The notes under the pieces: generated by a model
Databases searched by the model: none
Told to the model about the DNA's origin: nothing
The model's input: the letters and a program-made list of their open reading frames with translations, nothing else
Shown here: positions 43,050-55,697 of the stretch, in pieces
Layout: every line of letters begins with the position of its first letter
How positions within the stretch are numbered: the first letter of the stretch is position 1
Position numbers and translations under genes: made by a program
Assembly: GCF_900095695.1 (NCBI RefSeq)
Contig: NZ_FMIQ01000027.1
Location: forward strand, 1-64,000
Length of the DNA stretch: 64,000 nucleotides
Reading direction: 5' to 3'
Origin: Hafnia alvei
GTDB lineage: Bacteria > Pseudomonadota > Gammaproteobacteria > Enterobacterales > Enterobacteriaceae

Positions 43050-43784
43050 TTAAGCCGTTTGTATTGGTGCGTTGCTGGTAAAACGCAAATAGGAAGTGGA
43101 CTCTTTTAGCTCAGCTTGTTTCTCTGCGGTGATATTGAGCAACTGGTTTTCTTCTTGATCCATCAGCCAATAATTGAGCTGTCCTAACGTGGGCGATTTA
43201 CTGCATGCCCACGCGATCTCGCCCTGTATTGCGCTAATGGTTTCGACCTGCGGCGTTACCGTTGAACGCAGTTTTCCTGCACCCGGTAAAAGGCGTAGCG
43301 TTTGTAAACCGCTGGTACCCAGCCCTGAGATCTTAAGAACCGATTCACGAATAGCCCAAAGCTGGGTTGTTGCTTCCAAACGATCGGCTTGTCCATCGAT
43401 CCAAATTTTTTCGCCGCTGGTAATATATTGCTGCTGAAGGTGAATAAAGCCGCCCTGACGCGCTCGGATAATCTCGACGTCCATGCCGACTTTCCCATTG
43501 GTGCCAAGCATCAATGCGATGACACCGCCAGCATACCCCAAGCTAAAATCGGGAAGCGTTGGATCAACAAAGCACGGCCTGCCACTGGGCGCAACGGCCA
43601 AGCGAGGCAGTTTTTCATAGCCATAAAGTTGAAACATAAGCTCTGCGAGCAATGCTCGGCCATGTAAAAAACGTTCACGGCGTTTAGGTGAGTAGTGAAG
43701 TGAGGTGGTGATCAGATCGTCGGTGAGACGATGTACGTCTAAAGGTTGGTTGGATAAATACCACCAAGCAAAATGATTATCCAT
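43050..43784 (-). CDS. yieE: 4'-phosphopantetheinyl transferase superfamily protein YieE
   Basis: A 244-residue protein matching E. coli YieE (249) in blocks RALLAELMFQLYG, PDFSLGYAGG and GMDVEIIRA. It belongs by fold to enzymes that attach phosphopantetheine to carrier proteins. The metal-binding Asp and Glu of GMDVE are present. The usual downstream WxxKE-xxxK motif reads WAIRESVLK, with Arg for Lys, and the NLSHS-type segment is replaced by SLGYAG. Activity is therefore uncertain. The start at 43784 has a GGGAG site; a 269-residue reading is possible but less likely. Confidence 0.85.
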   Translation of the reverse strand: MDNHFAWWYLSNQPLDVHRLTDDLITTSLHYSPKRRERFLHGRALLAELMFQLYGYEKLPRLAVAPSGRPCFVDPTLPDFSLGYAGGVIALMLGTNGKVGMDVEIIRARQGGFIHLQQQYITSGEKIWIDGQADRLEATTQLWAIRESVLKISGLGTSGLQTLRLLPGAGKLRSTVTPQVETISAIQGEIAWACSKSPTLGQLNYWLMDQEENQLLNITAEKQAELKESTSYLRFTSNAPIQTA

Positions 43785-44005
43785 AGTCGCTCCCTGATTT
43801 ACGGATGAATTGGCGGATATACGTAACGTACTAACTATAGCGTAAGCGCTTTCGCTCACGAGATTATTTATCTTCGTCAGATATTTAGTAACTCGATTTT
43901 GTGTGAACTGTGCAACAGCGCACTGATTTAACTAACAAATTTAACGCTGGCTATGACCATAAACGGTTATGTTTTGGTAAATATCAAGTAGAACAAGGAG
44001 TTGGA

Positions 44006-44678
44006 ATGGTGATGCAAAAGAAGTCTTAAACGGGGTATCGGCCTGCTGGTTTTGGTGGCTCTGATTATCCTTTTACATAACAGCCCTCTAGCCGAAGTGT
44101 TATCGCACGTTGAAACGTTACAACAATGGGTGAGTTCGCATGGCTGGTGGGGAGTTTTGGCTTACATATTGTTGTTTGTTATCACTTCGCTATTCCTGTT
44201 CCCAGGAAGCGTGTTAGTTATCGCTGGCGGTGTCGTTTTCGGGGTGTTTTACGGAACGCTCATCTCATTATTTGCCGCCACGTTGGCTTCTTCGCTCTCT
44301 TTTTTGTTAGCCAGATACTTAGGACGCTCTTGGTTATTACGCCGTTTGGGTGGAAACCAAAAATTTGAGCAGATTGAGCGAGGCATTCAACGCTATGGTG
44401 TGGATTTTTTGATTTTTACCCGCCTGATTCCGCTTTTTCCCTACAATATTCAAAATTATGCTTACGGGTTAACGGCGATATCTTTTTGGCGCTACAGCGT
44501 AGTTTCTTGCTTAACCCTTCTGCCGGGAACGTTCATATTCACGTTTATGGCCAGTGAATTGGCTGAAAATGGGATTACGCTAAATGTAACGCTAAAACTC
44601 TTCTTGTGCGGCGCGCTGTTGTTTGTTTTGACACAGGTAACGCGTAGGGTTTTCAGGAAGCGGTTTAGTAAAAAATAA
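44006..44678 (+). CDS. TVP38/TMEM64 (VTT-domain) membrane protein with a frameshift near its start
   Basis: A DedA-like inner-membrane protein with FPGSVLVIAGGVVFG (VTT domain), RLIPLFPYNIQNYAYGLT and several membrane helices. The open frame begins only at TTG 44052 with no ribosome-binding site. The proper start, ATG 44006 behind AAGGAG, runs into TAA after eight codons. Removing one A from the run 44016-44019 joins them into a 223-residue protein starting MVMQRSLKRGIGLLV with a clean first membrane helix. So there is a one-base insertion, real or an assembly error. In E. coli this position holds other genes (yidZ, mdtL, tna). Confidence 0.82.
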
Positions 44679-44700
44679 AACCCGCCACTGGCGGGTTTTT
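44677..44700. terminator. Bidirectional terminator between the TVP38-family gene and mnmE
   Basis: AAAACCCGCC (44677-44686) and GGCGGGTTTT (44690-44699) form a perfect 10-bp stem with a 3-base loop. A T-run on one side and an A-run on the other serve the two convergent genes. Confidence 0.93.
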
Positions 44701-44712
44701 GAACAGAAGTAA

Positions 44713-46077
44713 TCACTTACCAATGCAGAAACTTGAGAAAATGCGGCCCAGTAAATCATCTGAGGTGAATTCGCCGGTAATCTCACTGAGCGCCTGCTGA
44801 GCAAGACGTAGCTCTTCAGCCAGTAATTCACCTGCATAAGCGCTTACAAGCTGTTCCTTGCCCTGCTCAAGGTGTTCTGCGGCGGTTTCAAGCGCCTGAA
44901 GGTGACGGCGACGAGCTAAGAACCCACCTTCCATATTGCTGGTAAAGCCCATGCTCTGCTTGAGATGGTCGCGCAGAACGTCGATGCCTTCACCGGTTCG
45001 CGCAGAGAGTCTAATAAGTGAGTAACCATTTACTTCGCTGAGTCCCAGCGCTTCGCCGGTCATGTCGGCTTTGTTGCGTACTACGGTAATCGGCAATGTT
45101 TTTGGCAAACGAGCCATAAACTCAGGCCAGATGCTGGCGGGCTCAATAGCGTCAGTTGTAGTGCCATCAACCATGAACAGTACGCGGTCGGCCTGTTCGA
45201 TCTCATTCCATGCACGTTCGATACCGATGCGTTCAACTTCGTCGCTGGCTTCGCGTAAACCTGCGGTATCAATGATGTGTAGCGGCATGCCGTCGATATG
45301 AATGTGTTCACGTAGGACGTCACGCGTTGTACCCGCGATGTCGGTGACGATAGCGGCTTCGCGTCCTGCAAGTGCGTTTAACAGGCTGGATTTACCGGCG
45401 TTCGGGCGGCCAGCAATCACCACTTTCATCCCTTCACGCAGCAAACTTCCCTGACGCGCTTCGGCACGCACGGCCTGCAGCTCTCCCATAATGCCGTTTA
45501 GCTGTGCTTCAATTTTACCGTCTGAGAGAAAATCGATCTCTTCGTCGGGGAAGTCGATAGCGGCTTCAACAAAAATACGCAGATGAGTCAGCGCTTCCAC
45601 CAGCTGATTAACGCGATTGGAGAATGCGCCTTGAAGCGAATTTACCGCTGAGCGTGCAGCCTGTTCGGAGCTGGCATCGATGAGGTCGGCAATTGCTTCG
45701 GCCTGCGCTAAATCGAGTTTGTCATTTAGAAATGCGCGCTCAGAGAACTCTCCCGGGCGGGCAATGCGGACTTCTGGCATCTGTAGAATGCGTTTTAGTA
45801 GCAGATCGAGGATGACAGGGCCGCCATGGCCTTGCAGTTCAAGAACGTCTTCACCGGTAAAAGAGTTTGGGCCGGGGAAGTACAGCGCGATCCCCTGATC
45901 CAGCACGCTGCCGTCTGTATCTTTAAACGGTAGGTAATCCGCATAGCGCGGCTTAGGTAATTTACCCAGCAACGCCATAGCGACTTCTTTAGCCTGACGT
46001 CCTGATACGCGCAGAATGCCTACGCCGCCGCGCCCCGGTGGGGTTGCTTGGGCAACGATGGTGTCGGATTGGCTCAT
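44713..46077 (-). CDS. mnmE: tRNA modification GTPase MnmE
   Basis: Works with MnmG on U34 of tRNA. It has 454 residues, the E. coli length, from the ATG at 46077, which has a GAGAG site at good spacing; an ATG two codons upstream is too close to that site. The N-terminal folate-binding domain begins [20 protein letters not shown]. The G domain has [20 protein letters not shown] and DTAGLRE. The C-terminal active motif is the terminal CIGK. It is separated from yidC by a terminator and so probably has its own promoter. Confidence 0.97.
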   Translation of the reverse strand: MSQSDTIVAQATPPGRGGVGILRVSGRQAKEVAMALLGKLPKPRYADYLPFKDTDGSVLDQGIALYFPGPNSFTGEDVLELQGHGGPVILDLLLKRILQMPEVRIARPGEFSERAFLNDKLDLAQAEAIADLIDASSEQAARSAVNSLQGAFSNRVNQLVEALTHLRIFVEAAIDFPDEEIDFLSDGKIEAQLNGIMGELQAVRAEARQGSLLREGMKVVIAGRPNAGKSSLLNALAGREAAIVTDIAGTTRDVLREHIHIDGMPLHIIDTAGLREASDEVERIGIERAWNEIEQADRVLFMVDGTTTDAIEPASIWPEFMARLPKTLPITVVRNKADMTGEALGLSEVNGYSLIRLSARTGEGIDVLRDHLKQSMGFTSNMEGGFLARRRHLQALETAAEHLEQGKEQLVSAYAGELLAEELRLAQQALSEITGEFTSDDLLGRIFSSFCIGK

Positions 46078-46172
46078 AGTCATACTCTCTCGTTACTAAA
46101 TTGAAATTCGTACCCACCATAGACCTTCATGCTGAGACGACGATAGGTCAATGAGGTCATAAAACAGGGCAT

Positions 46173-46199
46173 AAAAAAAGGCGGTCAATTGACCGCCTT
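46173..46199 (-). terminator. Terminator of the rpmH-rnpA-yidD-yidC operon
   Basis: A perfect 22-bp palindrome centred at 46188/46189 with arms AAGGCGGTCAA/TTGACCGCCTT is followed, on the minus strand, by a T-run (A-run 46173-46178). It lies 24 bp past the yidC stop codon. Confidence 0.92.
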
Positions 46200-46223
46200 A
46201 CTCAACTCATATCATCGCGTGGA

Positions 46224-47858
46224 TTATGATTTTTTCTTGTCGCGGCTGTGTAGACCACGTTTCTCAAGACCACGGTAGATCAGCTGTTGCTGGAGGATGG
46301 TCACCAGGTTGCTGACGATATAGTACAGCACCAGACCTGATGGGAACCACAAGAAGAACACCGTGAAGATGACCGGCATAAAGGTCATGATCTTTTGCTG
46401 CATCGGGTCAGTGACTGTGGTTGGCGACATCTTCTGAATGAAGAACATCGTGATACCCATCAGAATTGGCAAGATGTAGTACGGGTCTTGTGCGGCTAAG
46501 TCATGGATCCACAGTGCGAACGGCGCTTGACGCAGTTCCACAGAGCCCATCAGCATGTAATACAGTGCCAAGAAGATAGGCATCTGAATTACCAGCGGGA
46601 GACAACCACCCAGCGGGTTAACTTTCTCTGATTTGTACAGCGCCATCATTTCTTGGCTCATGCGCTGTTTGTCGTCACCAATACGCTCACGCATTGCGGC
46701 CAGTTTCGGCTGCAGCATACGCATTTTCGCCATGGAGGTGTACTGCGCTTTAGTCAGCGGGTACATGATGCCACGAACGATGAAGGTGATAACGATAATC
46801 GAGAAGCCCCAGTTACCGATAAAGCTGTGAATGAACTGCAGCAGCTTAAACAGTGGCTGAGAAATGAACCACAACCATCCGTAGTCTACGGTCAAGTCCA
46901 AGTGAGGTGCTACGGCAGCCATATCACTCTGGATTTCAGGACCAACCCACAGGGTTGCGTTCAGGTTTTTCTCGGTGCCAGGAGCAACAACGACAGGTTC
47001 AGCTTTAAAGCCAATCGTTGAAAGTCCGTTACCCAGATTAGCGGTGTAGAACTGGTTGGTACCGTTTGTTGCTGGGATCCATGCGGTTGCAAAGTATTGC
47101 TGCAACATGGCAACCCAACCGCCTTTAGTGGTGATATTCAGCGGGTCTTTATCAAACGCGTATTTCTGATATTTATCATCGCTTGAAGAATACGCCGCAC
47201 CACGGAAGGTATGCAGAGCAAAGTTGTTGCTGCCGGTATCTTTGTGTTTTGGCAGGTCGATAGACTGCTTCAACTGACCGAACAGAGTCAGATCCAACGG
47301 CTGTGCGCTGGCGTTCTTAACGTTGTAGTCCACGCCAATTGCGTAGTCACCGCGTTTAAGAACGAAGGTCTTGGTATAGACCACGCCGTCTTTCGCCGTG
47401 TACGTCAAAGGAATACGCAGCTCGTCCTGACCATTGACCAGTTCGAAGCTGGTTTGATCGGCGGCGTACAGAGGACGGTCACCGTTAGCTGGATTGTCTG
47501 GACCATTTTTACCTGTCAGACCGCTTTGAGCCTGATAGATGAAGTTTGGTGTAGTTTCTAACAGCTGGAAAGGCTGGTCAGAACCTAAAGTAGCTGGATA
47601 CGCCAACAGGTTAGCCTGTTCGATATCACCACCACGGGTGTTAATGGTCAAAGACAGTACATCTGTCTTAACCGTAATCATTTTACCCTGGCCACTTTCT
47701 GGCACAGCCTGGCTAGATGCATCGGCTGTCGTGGTGTTCGCGGTCTGTCCTGCGGTCTGAGCGGTTGGCTGCGGATTGTTATCCGTTTGCCATGCTTGCC
47801 AGATCATGAAAGACACGAACAGCAGAGCGATGAGGAGTAGATTGCGTTGCGAATCCAT
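46224..47858 (-). CDS. yidC: Membrane protein insertase YidC
   Basis: Inserts and folds inner-membrane proteins, alone or with SecYEG; its clients include ATP synthase subunit c. It has 544 residues (E. coli 548) from [14 protein letters not shown], the first membrane helix. A Q/T/A-rich linker, a large periplasmic beta domain and the conserved five-helix core follow ([45 protein letters not shown]). A basic tail ends RDKKKS. The start at 47858 follows the yidD stop codon by 1 bp. Confidence 0.97.
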   Translation of the reverse strand: MDSQRNLLLIALLFVSFMIWQAWQTDNNPQPTAQTAGQTANTTTADASSQAVPESGQGKMITVKTDVLSLTINTRGGDIEQANLLAYPATLGSDQPFQLLETTPNFIYQAQSGLTGKNGPDNPANGDRPLYAADQTSFELVNGQDELRIPLTYTAKDGVVYTKTFVLKRGDYAIGVDYNVKNASAQPLDLTLFGQLKQSIDLPKHKDTGSNNFALHTFRGAAYSSSDDKYQKYAFDKDPLNITTKGGWVAMLQQYFATAWIPATNGTNQFYTANLGNGLSTIGFKAEPVVVAPGTEKNLNATLWVGPEIQSDMAAVAPHLDLTVDYGWLWFISQPLFKLLQFIHSFIGNWGFSIIVITFIVRGIMYPLTKAQYTSMAKMRMLQPKLAAMRERIGDDKQRMSQEMMALYKSEKVNPLGGCLPLVIQMPIFLALYYMLMGSVELRQAPFALWIHDLAAQDPYYILPILMGITMFFIQKMSPTTVTDPMQQKIMTFMPVIFTVFFLWFPSGLVLYYIVSNLVTILQQQLIYRGLEKRGLHSRDKKKS

Positions 47859-47859
47859 C

Positions 47860-48117
47860 TTAATGTTCTCTGTTATCGTCAGTTTTCGGCGGCACGGGAT
47901 CATCACCACCTGGGTTCAAGGGGTGGCATTTTAATACGCGTTTCAGTGTCAACCAACTGCCTTTTATCATCCCAAACCTGCTCAATGCCTCAATTCCGTA
48001 CTGTGAGCAGGTTGGTCTGAAACGACAATGCGGTCCGAGCAGCGGACTAATGAAAAGCTGATACCCGCGTATCAGCTTTATTAGGATACGCGAGCTTGCC
48101 GACAATGACGACGCCAT
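47860..48117 (-). CDS. yidD: Membrane protein insertion efficiency factor YidD
   Basis: An 85-residue protein, as in E. coli, that aids YidC-dependent insertion at the inner membrane. The conserved core is [20 protein letters not shown] followed by [10 protein letters not shown] and [13 protein letters not shown]. Its start overlaps the end of rnpA by 37 bp in another frame, a conserved arrangement. Confidence 0.95.
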   Translation of the reverse strand: MASSLSASSRILIKLIRGYQLFISPLLGPHCRFRPTCSQYGIEALSRFGMIKGSWLTLKRVLKCHPLNPGGDDPVPPKTDDNREH

Positions 48118-48440
48118 AACTTTTCCAAAATCTCTGTCAGCGCCCGATTATCGAGCTCCTGAACCCCTTTTTTAGCAATTACCACAAAATCCATGGCAGG
48201 CAGCGAATGTTGGCTTAAACGGAAGCTCTCACGCGTTAGGCGTTTGATCCGGTTACGCTCATGCGCACGCTTGACATATTTTTTGGCGACTGTAAGACCG
48301 ATGCGGGGATGCCCCAGCGTGTTCATACGGCCGAGTATGGTAATTTGAGGAGTGCCGGCTCGTTGCGGTTGCTGGAAGACGAAATTGAAATGATTGGGAG
48401 TTAACAAACGTAACTCCCTAGGAAATGCTAGCTTAACCAC
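48081..48440 (-). CDS. rnpA: Ribonuclease P protein component RnpA
   Basis: Basic protein subunit of RNase P, which matures tRNA 5' ends; 119 residues as in E. coli. The RNA-binding signature is [18 protein letters not shown] near residues 59-76. It starts 15 bp after the rpmH stop codon and overlaps yidD at its end. Confidence 0.97.
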   Translation of the reverse strand: MVKLAFPRELRLLTPNHFNFVFQQPQRAGTPQITILGRMNTLGHPRIGLTVAKKYVKRAHERNRIKRLTRESFRLSQHSLPAMDFVVIAKKGVQELDNRALTEILEKLWRRHCRQARVS

Positions 48441-48455
48441 AGAGGGTTAGCTTTA

Positions 48456-48608
<153 letters not shown>

Positions 48609-48698
48609 CTAAACTTAAATAATTACTGATCAGTAAACGCGTTTGGCTACTCGGCGTGAGAACGACCGACGCCTCAATCGCATATATAAAGAGGCGGG

Positions 48699-48727
48699 AT
48701 TGTAATAATTGTACAGTCCTGAGTCAA
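48699..48727 (-). promoter_or_regulatory. rpmH operon promoter
   Basis: On the minus strand, TTGACT (48722-48727) and TACAAT (48699-48704) have an ideal 17-bp spacer. It lies about 100 bp upstream of the rpmH ATG. Confidence 0.85.
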
Positions 48728-49053
48728 TTCTCATCGCAAGATAGCTCAACCGAATTTCACTAACGTGAGCCTCAATCACCGTCGCATCCCTAAATAGTCC
48801 CTAAGAGATACATAGGTTTGAGGCCTGTAAAAGTGACGAAAAAAAATCACTAAACAGAACTCAGGCGCAACGCGTGGGTGGGAAATTATACGGACTCCCT
48901 ATCAAAGCGCAAGGATCTAACCAAGATCCTTCTTGATAAAGTGTAGATCCGTGATGATTTTCTCACCCGCAAAATCCGAAAATAGTGGATCTGTGGGCTG
49001 TTTAACGCTGGACAAATGGCTTAAAAGCTTAAACTCGCTTTCTGAATCTTGCC

Positions 49054-49117
49054 TGTGGATAAAAACGATCTAATCTGTGCAGAAGGGGAGGATCTTCTGT
49101 GCGTTTTAGGCTATGAT
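49054..49117 (+). promoter_or_regulatory. dnaA promoter region with autoregulatory DnaA box
   Basis: TGTGGATAA (49054-49062) is a consensus DnaA box, and TATGAT (49112-49117) is a plausible -10. E. coli dnaA has a box in the same relation to its two promoters, where DnaA represses its own gene and nearby GATC sites allow SeqA sequestration. I could not define a matching -35. Confidence 0.65.
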
Positions 49118-49370
49118 CCGCCATTCCGATTGCGATCCAGATCTCTGGTGCGTTGGAGATAACGAAATTTAATACATCGCATTTAAAAGCGATTCGTATG
49201 TGATGGTTTGCTTGTGGGTAACCTGTTTATGATCTTTTCATTTATTAAGATCCCAGCATCTTTTGCGCGGAACAGTGCCTTGACGAGGTTCAAACGATCA
49301 CGTGCGTCAAAAAAAGTCAGTCTAAGTATCCTATTCATTTCTTTTTGATCTTGTTCGAGTGGAGTCCGCC

Positions 49371-50768
49371 GTGTCACTTTCGCTTTGGCAGCAGTGTCTT
49401 GCCCGATTGCAGGATGAGTTACCTGCCACAGAATTTAGTATGTGGATCCGTCCTTTACAGGCGGAACTGAGTGACAACACCCTGGCGCTGTATGCTCCTA
49501 ACCGTTTTGTATTGGATTGGGTTCGTGACAAATATCTCAACAACATCAACGGATTGTTGAATGATTTTTGTGGCAGCGATGCGCCGGTTTTACGTTTTGA
49601 AGTTGGCACCAAACCTGCAATCGCAATTCCGGCACAAAGCCCGGTTACTGCCAGCGTTTCTGCGCCTGTCATTCAGACCGCAGCTCGCAATATTGCACCT
49701 ATGCGTCCGAGCTGGGATAACTCACCGGCGCAGCCTGAACTGTCTTATCGCTCGAATGTAAATCCTAAGCATACGTTCGATAACTTTGTTGAGGGTAAGT
49801 CTAACCAACTGGCCCGCGCGGCGGCGCGTCAGGTGGCTGATAACCCTGGCGGAGCCTATAACCCGTTGTTTTTATACGGTGGCACTGGTTTAGGTAAAAC
49901 CCACCTTTTGCACGCGGTGGGAAATGGCATTATGGCGCGCAAAGCCAATGCCAAAGTGGTTTACATGCACTCTGAGCGTTTCGTTCAGGATATGGTTAAG
50001 GCTCTGCAAAATAACGCGATCGAAGAGTTTAAACGCTACTATCGTTCTGTTGATGCTCTGCTTATCGATGATATTCAATTCTTTGCGAACAAAGAGCGCT
50101 CGCAGGAAGAGTTTTTCCATACCTTTAACGCACTGCTTGAAGGCAATCAGCAAATTATCCTGACGTCAGATCGCTATCCAAAAGAGATCAACGGCGTGGA
50201 AGATCGCCTGAAATCACGATTTGGCTGGGGATTGACCGTGGCTATCGAGCCGCCGGAATTAGAAACGCGCGTCGCTATTCTGATGAAAAAAGCCGATGAA
50301 AATGATATTCGCCTGCCGGGTGAAGTCGCCTTTTTCATCGCCAAGCGTCTACGCTCTAATGTACGTGAGCTCGAGGGCGCACTGAATCGCGTGATTGCCA
50401 ATGCCAACTTTACCGGTCGCGCAATTACCATCGACTTCGTGCGTGAAGCATTGCGTGATCTGCTCGCCTTGCAGGAAAAATTAGTCACTATCGATAATAT
50501 TCAGAAGACAGTCGCTGAGTATTATAAAATCAAGGTGGCAGATTTACTGTCTAAACGCCGTTCCCGCTCGGTTGCACGCCCACGCCAGATGGCGATGGCG
50601 CTGGCAAAAGAGCTGACCAACCATAGCTTGCCGGAAATCGGTGATGCATTTGGTGGTCGTGACCATACTACGGTCTTGCATGCCTGTCGTAAGATTGAAC
50701 AGCTGCGTGAAGAAAGCCACGACATCAAAGAAGATTTTTCTAATTTAATCAGAACGTTGTCATCCTAA
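49371..50768 (+). CDS. dnaA: Chromosomal replication initiator DnaA
   Basis: Binds the boxes of oriC (33 kb to the left) and melts the origin. It has 465 residues (E. coli 467), starting at GTG 49371 ([16 protein letters not shown]) behind GGAG. Domain I is at 1-80, and a variable linker of about 80-130 differs most from E. coli. The AAA+ domain has Walker [10 protein letters not shown] and Walker B LLIDDIQF. The C-terminal DNA-binding domain has the DnaA signature [18 protein letters not shown]. It is followed by dnaN after 24 bp. Confidence 0.98.
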   Translation: MSLSLWQQCLARLQDELPATEFSMWIRPLQAELSDNTLALYAPNRFVLDWVRDKYLNNINGLLNDFCGSDAPVLRFEVGTKPAIAIPAQSPVTASVSAPVIQTAARNIAPMRPSWDNSPAQPELSYRSNVNPKHTFDNFVEGKSNQLARAAARQVADNPGGAYNPLFLYGGTGLGKTHLLHAVGNGIMARKANAKVVYMHSERFVQDMVKALQNNAIEEFKRYYRSVDALLIDDIQFFANKERSQEEFFHTFNALLEGNQQIILTSDRYPKEINGVEDRLKSRFGWGLTVAIEPPELETRVAILMKKADENDIRLPGEVAFFIAKRLRSNVRELEGALNRVIANANFTGRAITIDFVREALRDLLALQEKLVTIDNIQKTVAEYYKIKVADLLSKRRSRSVARPRQMAMALAKELTNHSLPEIGDAFGGRDHTTVLHACRKIEQLREESHDIKEDFSNLIRTLSS

Positions 50769-50792
50769 TCAAATAACAGTCATCGTAGCGAT

Positions 50793-51893
50793 ATGAAATT
50801 TATTGTTGAACGTGAACATCTGCTAAAGCCGTTGCAACAGGTAAGCAGCCCGCTGGGTGGCCGACCAACGTTGCCTATTCTTGGTAATCTGCTGCTGCAG
50901 GTTGAAGACGGCCATCTATTGCTGACAGGCACCGACCTTGAAATGGAAATGATCGCCCGTGTTCCTCTTGCTCAAGAGCATGAGACGGGTGCGACAACGG
51001 TTCCTGCGCGTAAGTTTTTTGATATTTGCCGTGGCCTACCAGACGGTGCGGAAATCACCGTGATACTGGACGGCGATCGCATGTTGGTTCGCTCTGGACG
51101 TAGCCGCTTCTCGCTGTCTACGCTGCCGGCCGCTGACTTCCCTAATCTGGATGATTGGCAGAGCGAGGTGGAGTTTACTCTGCCTCAGGCAACGCTGAAA
51201 AAGCTGATTGAAGCGACGCAGTTCTCAATGGCACATCAGGACGTACGCTATTACCTGAACGGTATGCTGTTTGAGACCGAAGGTGAAGAGCTGCGCACCG
51301 TCGCGACCGATGGGCACCGACTTGCCGTTTGCTCTATGCCTATTGGCCAGAGTTTGCCAAGTCATTCGGTGATCGTGCCGCGTAAAGGCGTGATGGAACT
51401 GTCTCGTTTGTTAGATGGCGGTGAAACACCGCTGCGCCTGCAAATTGGCAGCAATAACATTCGTGCTCACGTTGGTGGCTTTATCTTTACCTCCAAGCTG
51501 GTTGATGGGCGTTTCCCTGACTATCGCCGCGTATTGCCGAAGAACCCGGACAAAACGCTGAAAGCAGGCTGTGATGAACTCAAACAGGCGTTTGCGCGTG
51601 CGGCGATTTTGTCGAATGAAAAATTCCGCGGTGTTCGCCTTTATGTCAGCCATAACCAGCTGAAAATTACTGCGAATAACCCAGAGCAGGAAGAAGCGGA
51701 AGAAATTCTGGATGTGAATTACGAAGGAACCGATTTAGAAATTGGTTTCAACGTCAGTTACGTTCTGGATGTCCTCAACGCACTCAAGTGTGAAGACGTG
51801 CATATGCTACTGACTGACTCCGTATCTAGCGTTCAGATTGAAGACGCGGCGAGCCAGTCGGCAGCCTACGTAGTCATGCCAATGCGTTTGTAG
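50793..51893 (+). CDS. dnaN: DNA polymerase III sliding clamp (beta subunit) DnaN
   Basis: The ring-shaped processivity clamp, 366 residues as in E. coli, made of three similar domains. It starts MKFIVEREHLLKPLQQVSSP and ends with the protein-binding-pocket residues AYVVMPMRL. It is co-transcribed with dnaA. Unlike E. coli, where recF abuts it, a palindromic repeat separates the two genes. Confidence 0.98.
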   Translation: MKFIVEREHLLKPLQQVSSPLGGRPTLPILGNLLLQVEDGHLLLTGTDLEMEMIARVPLAQEHETGATTVPARKFFDICRGLPDGAEITVILDGDRMLVRSGRSRFSLSTLPAADFPNLDDWQSEVEFTLPQATLKKLIEATQFSMAHQDVRYYLNGMLFETEGEELRTVATDGHRLAVCSMPIGQSLPSHSVIVPRKGVMELSRLLDGGETPLRLQIGSNNIRAHVGGFIFTSKLVDGRFPDYRRVLPKNPDKTLKAGCDELKQAFARAAILSNEKFRGVRLYVSHNQLKITANNPEQEEAEEILDVNYEGTDLEIGFNVSYVLDVLNALKCEDVHMLLTDSVSSVQIEDAASQSAAYVVMPMRL

Positions 51894-51908
51894 CCATGTA
51901 TCGGGCTA

Positions 51909-52017
51909 TCTTACTTGCCACTTTACGCTTGGGCAGTGCTCGCCATCCTCACGTACTACATGTACGCTCCGGTGGCTGTGCGCTGGCCGCACGTAAATTG
52001 GCTGCGACGATAACGCC
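51909..52017. repeat. Long palindromic intergenic repeat, family 2, between dnaN and recF
   Basis: An imperfect hairpin about 109 bp long. Outer arms GGGCTATC and GATAACGCCC pair, then CCACTTTACG with CGTAAATTGG, then GCCATC with GGTGGC, and at the top CGTAC/GTACG closes loop TACAT. The flanks of the apical stem (TCA on the left, CTC on the right) recur in the copy at 61446-61548, whose stem sequences differ. It resembles in layout palindromic repeats I recall from Yersinia and Serratia intergenic DNA; the family assignment is unchecked. Confidence 0.75.
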
Positions 52018-52034
52018 CTGGAATTGAAATTCGT

Positions 52035-53111
52035 ATGGCTTTAACGCGTCTAACGATCCGCGATTTTCGCAATATTGAATCGGCGGATCTCTCTCCTGCT
52101 GAGGGATTCAACTTTCTGGTCGGTGCCAACGGTAGCGGAAAGACCAGCGTGCTCGAGGCTATTTATACGCTTGGGCACGGGCGGGCTTTTCGTAGTTTGC
52201 AGGCGGGAAGAGTGATCCGCCACGACCAGAATGAGTTTGTTCTACATGGTCGCATTGATACCGGTGCAGAGCGCGAGCTGTCTGTTGGGCTTAGTAAAAG
52301 CCGTGCCGGTGATAGCAAAGTGCGCATTGATGGCAGCGATGGCCACAAAGTGGCGGAGCTAGCGCAGATGTTGCCGATGCAGCTTATCACGCCAGAAGGT
52401 TTTACCTTATTGAACGGCGGGCCAAAATTTCGGCGCGCTTTTCTCGACTGGGGCTGCTTTCATAGCGATCCCGGTTTCTTTGTTGCCTGGAGCAACCTCA
52501 AGCGACTGCTAAAGCAGCGCAATGCGGCGTTAAGACAGGTAACCCGCTATGGACAATTACGTCCATGGGATCAGGAACTGATCCCGCTGGCAGAACGTAT
52601 CAGCCAATTGCGAGCGCAATACAGCGCAGCGATTGCCGAAGATATCAGCGCAACATGCGCGCAGTTCTTGCCTGAATTTGCACTGACGTTTTCTTTCCAG
52701 CGTGGCTGGGATAAAGAGAGCGATTACGGAGAGTTGCTAGAGCGTCAATTTGAACGCGATAGGGCTCTGACCTATACCGCGGTTGGTCCACACAAGGCAG
52801 ATTTCCGCATCCGGGCAGAAGGTACACCGGTTGAGGATTTGCTGTCGCGTGGGCAACTGAAGTTACTGATGTGCGCGCTGCGTTTGGCACAGGGTGAATA
52901 TCTTACCCGCCACAGCGGTCGCCGTTGCCTTTACCTTATCGATGATTTTGCTTCTGAGCTGGATACGGGTCGCAGACGTTTATTAGCCGACCGATTGAAA
53001 GCCACTGGCGCACAGGTTTTTGTGAGTGCGGTGAGTGCAGAACAGGTCTCCGATATGGTTGATGAAAAGGGCAAGATGTTCCGCGTGGAACAGGGTAAAA
53101 TAGCGGTTTAA
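52035..53111 (+). CDS. recF: DNA replication and repair protein RecF
   Basis: An SMC-like ATPase that helps RecOR load RecA at gapped DNA. It has 358 residues (E. coli 357). Walker A is [13 protein letters not shown] (about 30-42), the signature is [11 protein letters not shown], and Walker B is [13 protein letters not shown]. The start at 52035 lies 18 bp past the palindromic repeat and has only a weak GGAAT site. Confidence 0.96.
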   Translation: MALTRLTIRDFRNIESADLSPAEGFNFLVGANGSGKTSVLEAIYTLGHGRAFRSLQAGRVIRHDQNEFVLHGRIDTGAERELSVGLSKSRAGDSKVRIDGSDGHKVAELAQMLPMQLITPEGFTLLNGGPKFRRAFLDWGCFHSDPGFFVAWSNLKRLLKQRNAALRQVTRYGQLRPWDQELIPLAERISQLRAQYSAAIAEDISATCAQFLPEFALTFSFQRGWDKESDYGELLERQFERDRALTYTAVGPHKADFRIRAEGTPVEDLLSRGQLKLLMCALRLAQGEYLTRHSGRRCLYLIDDFASELDTGRRRLLADRLKATGAQVFVSAVSAEQVSDMVDEKGKMFRVEQGKIAV

Positions 53112-55556
<2,445 letters not shown>

Positions 55557-55571
55557 TTTCTGAAGAACGAC

Positions 55572-55600
55572 AAAAGGGACGATTTATCGTCCCTTTTTTT
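55572..55600 (+). terminator. Rho-independent terminator after gyrB
   Basis: AAAAGGGACGAT (55572-55583) and ATCGTCCCTTTT (55586-55597) form a 12-bp stem with a TT loop and a run of seven T. Confidence 0.95.
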
Positions 55601-55697
55601 ATGCTTTTGTTCCTCGTTTTTGCCTCGCATAAGCAATGACAACCTGACCTAGATTGATTACCGTTACTCTATTATTCTGACCCGAAGGGAAAATGTG

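Noticed and set aside
44006..44029. A regulatory leader peptide (eight codons) before the TVP38-family gene
   Set aside because: The downstream frame has no start signal of its own, and removal of one A joins both into a typical membrane protein, so an indel is simpler.
49183..49377. A 64-codon minus-strand frame in the dnaA leader
   Set aside because: It overlaps the dnaA start and promoter region, and its composition looks random; the region is explained by control elements.
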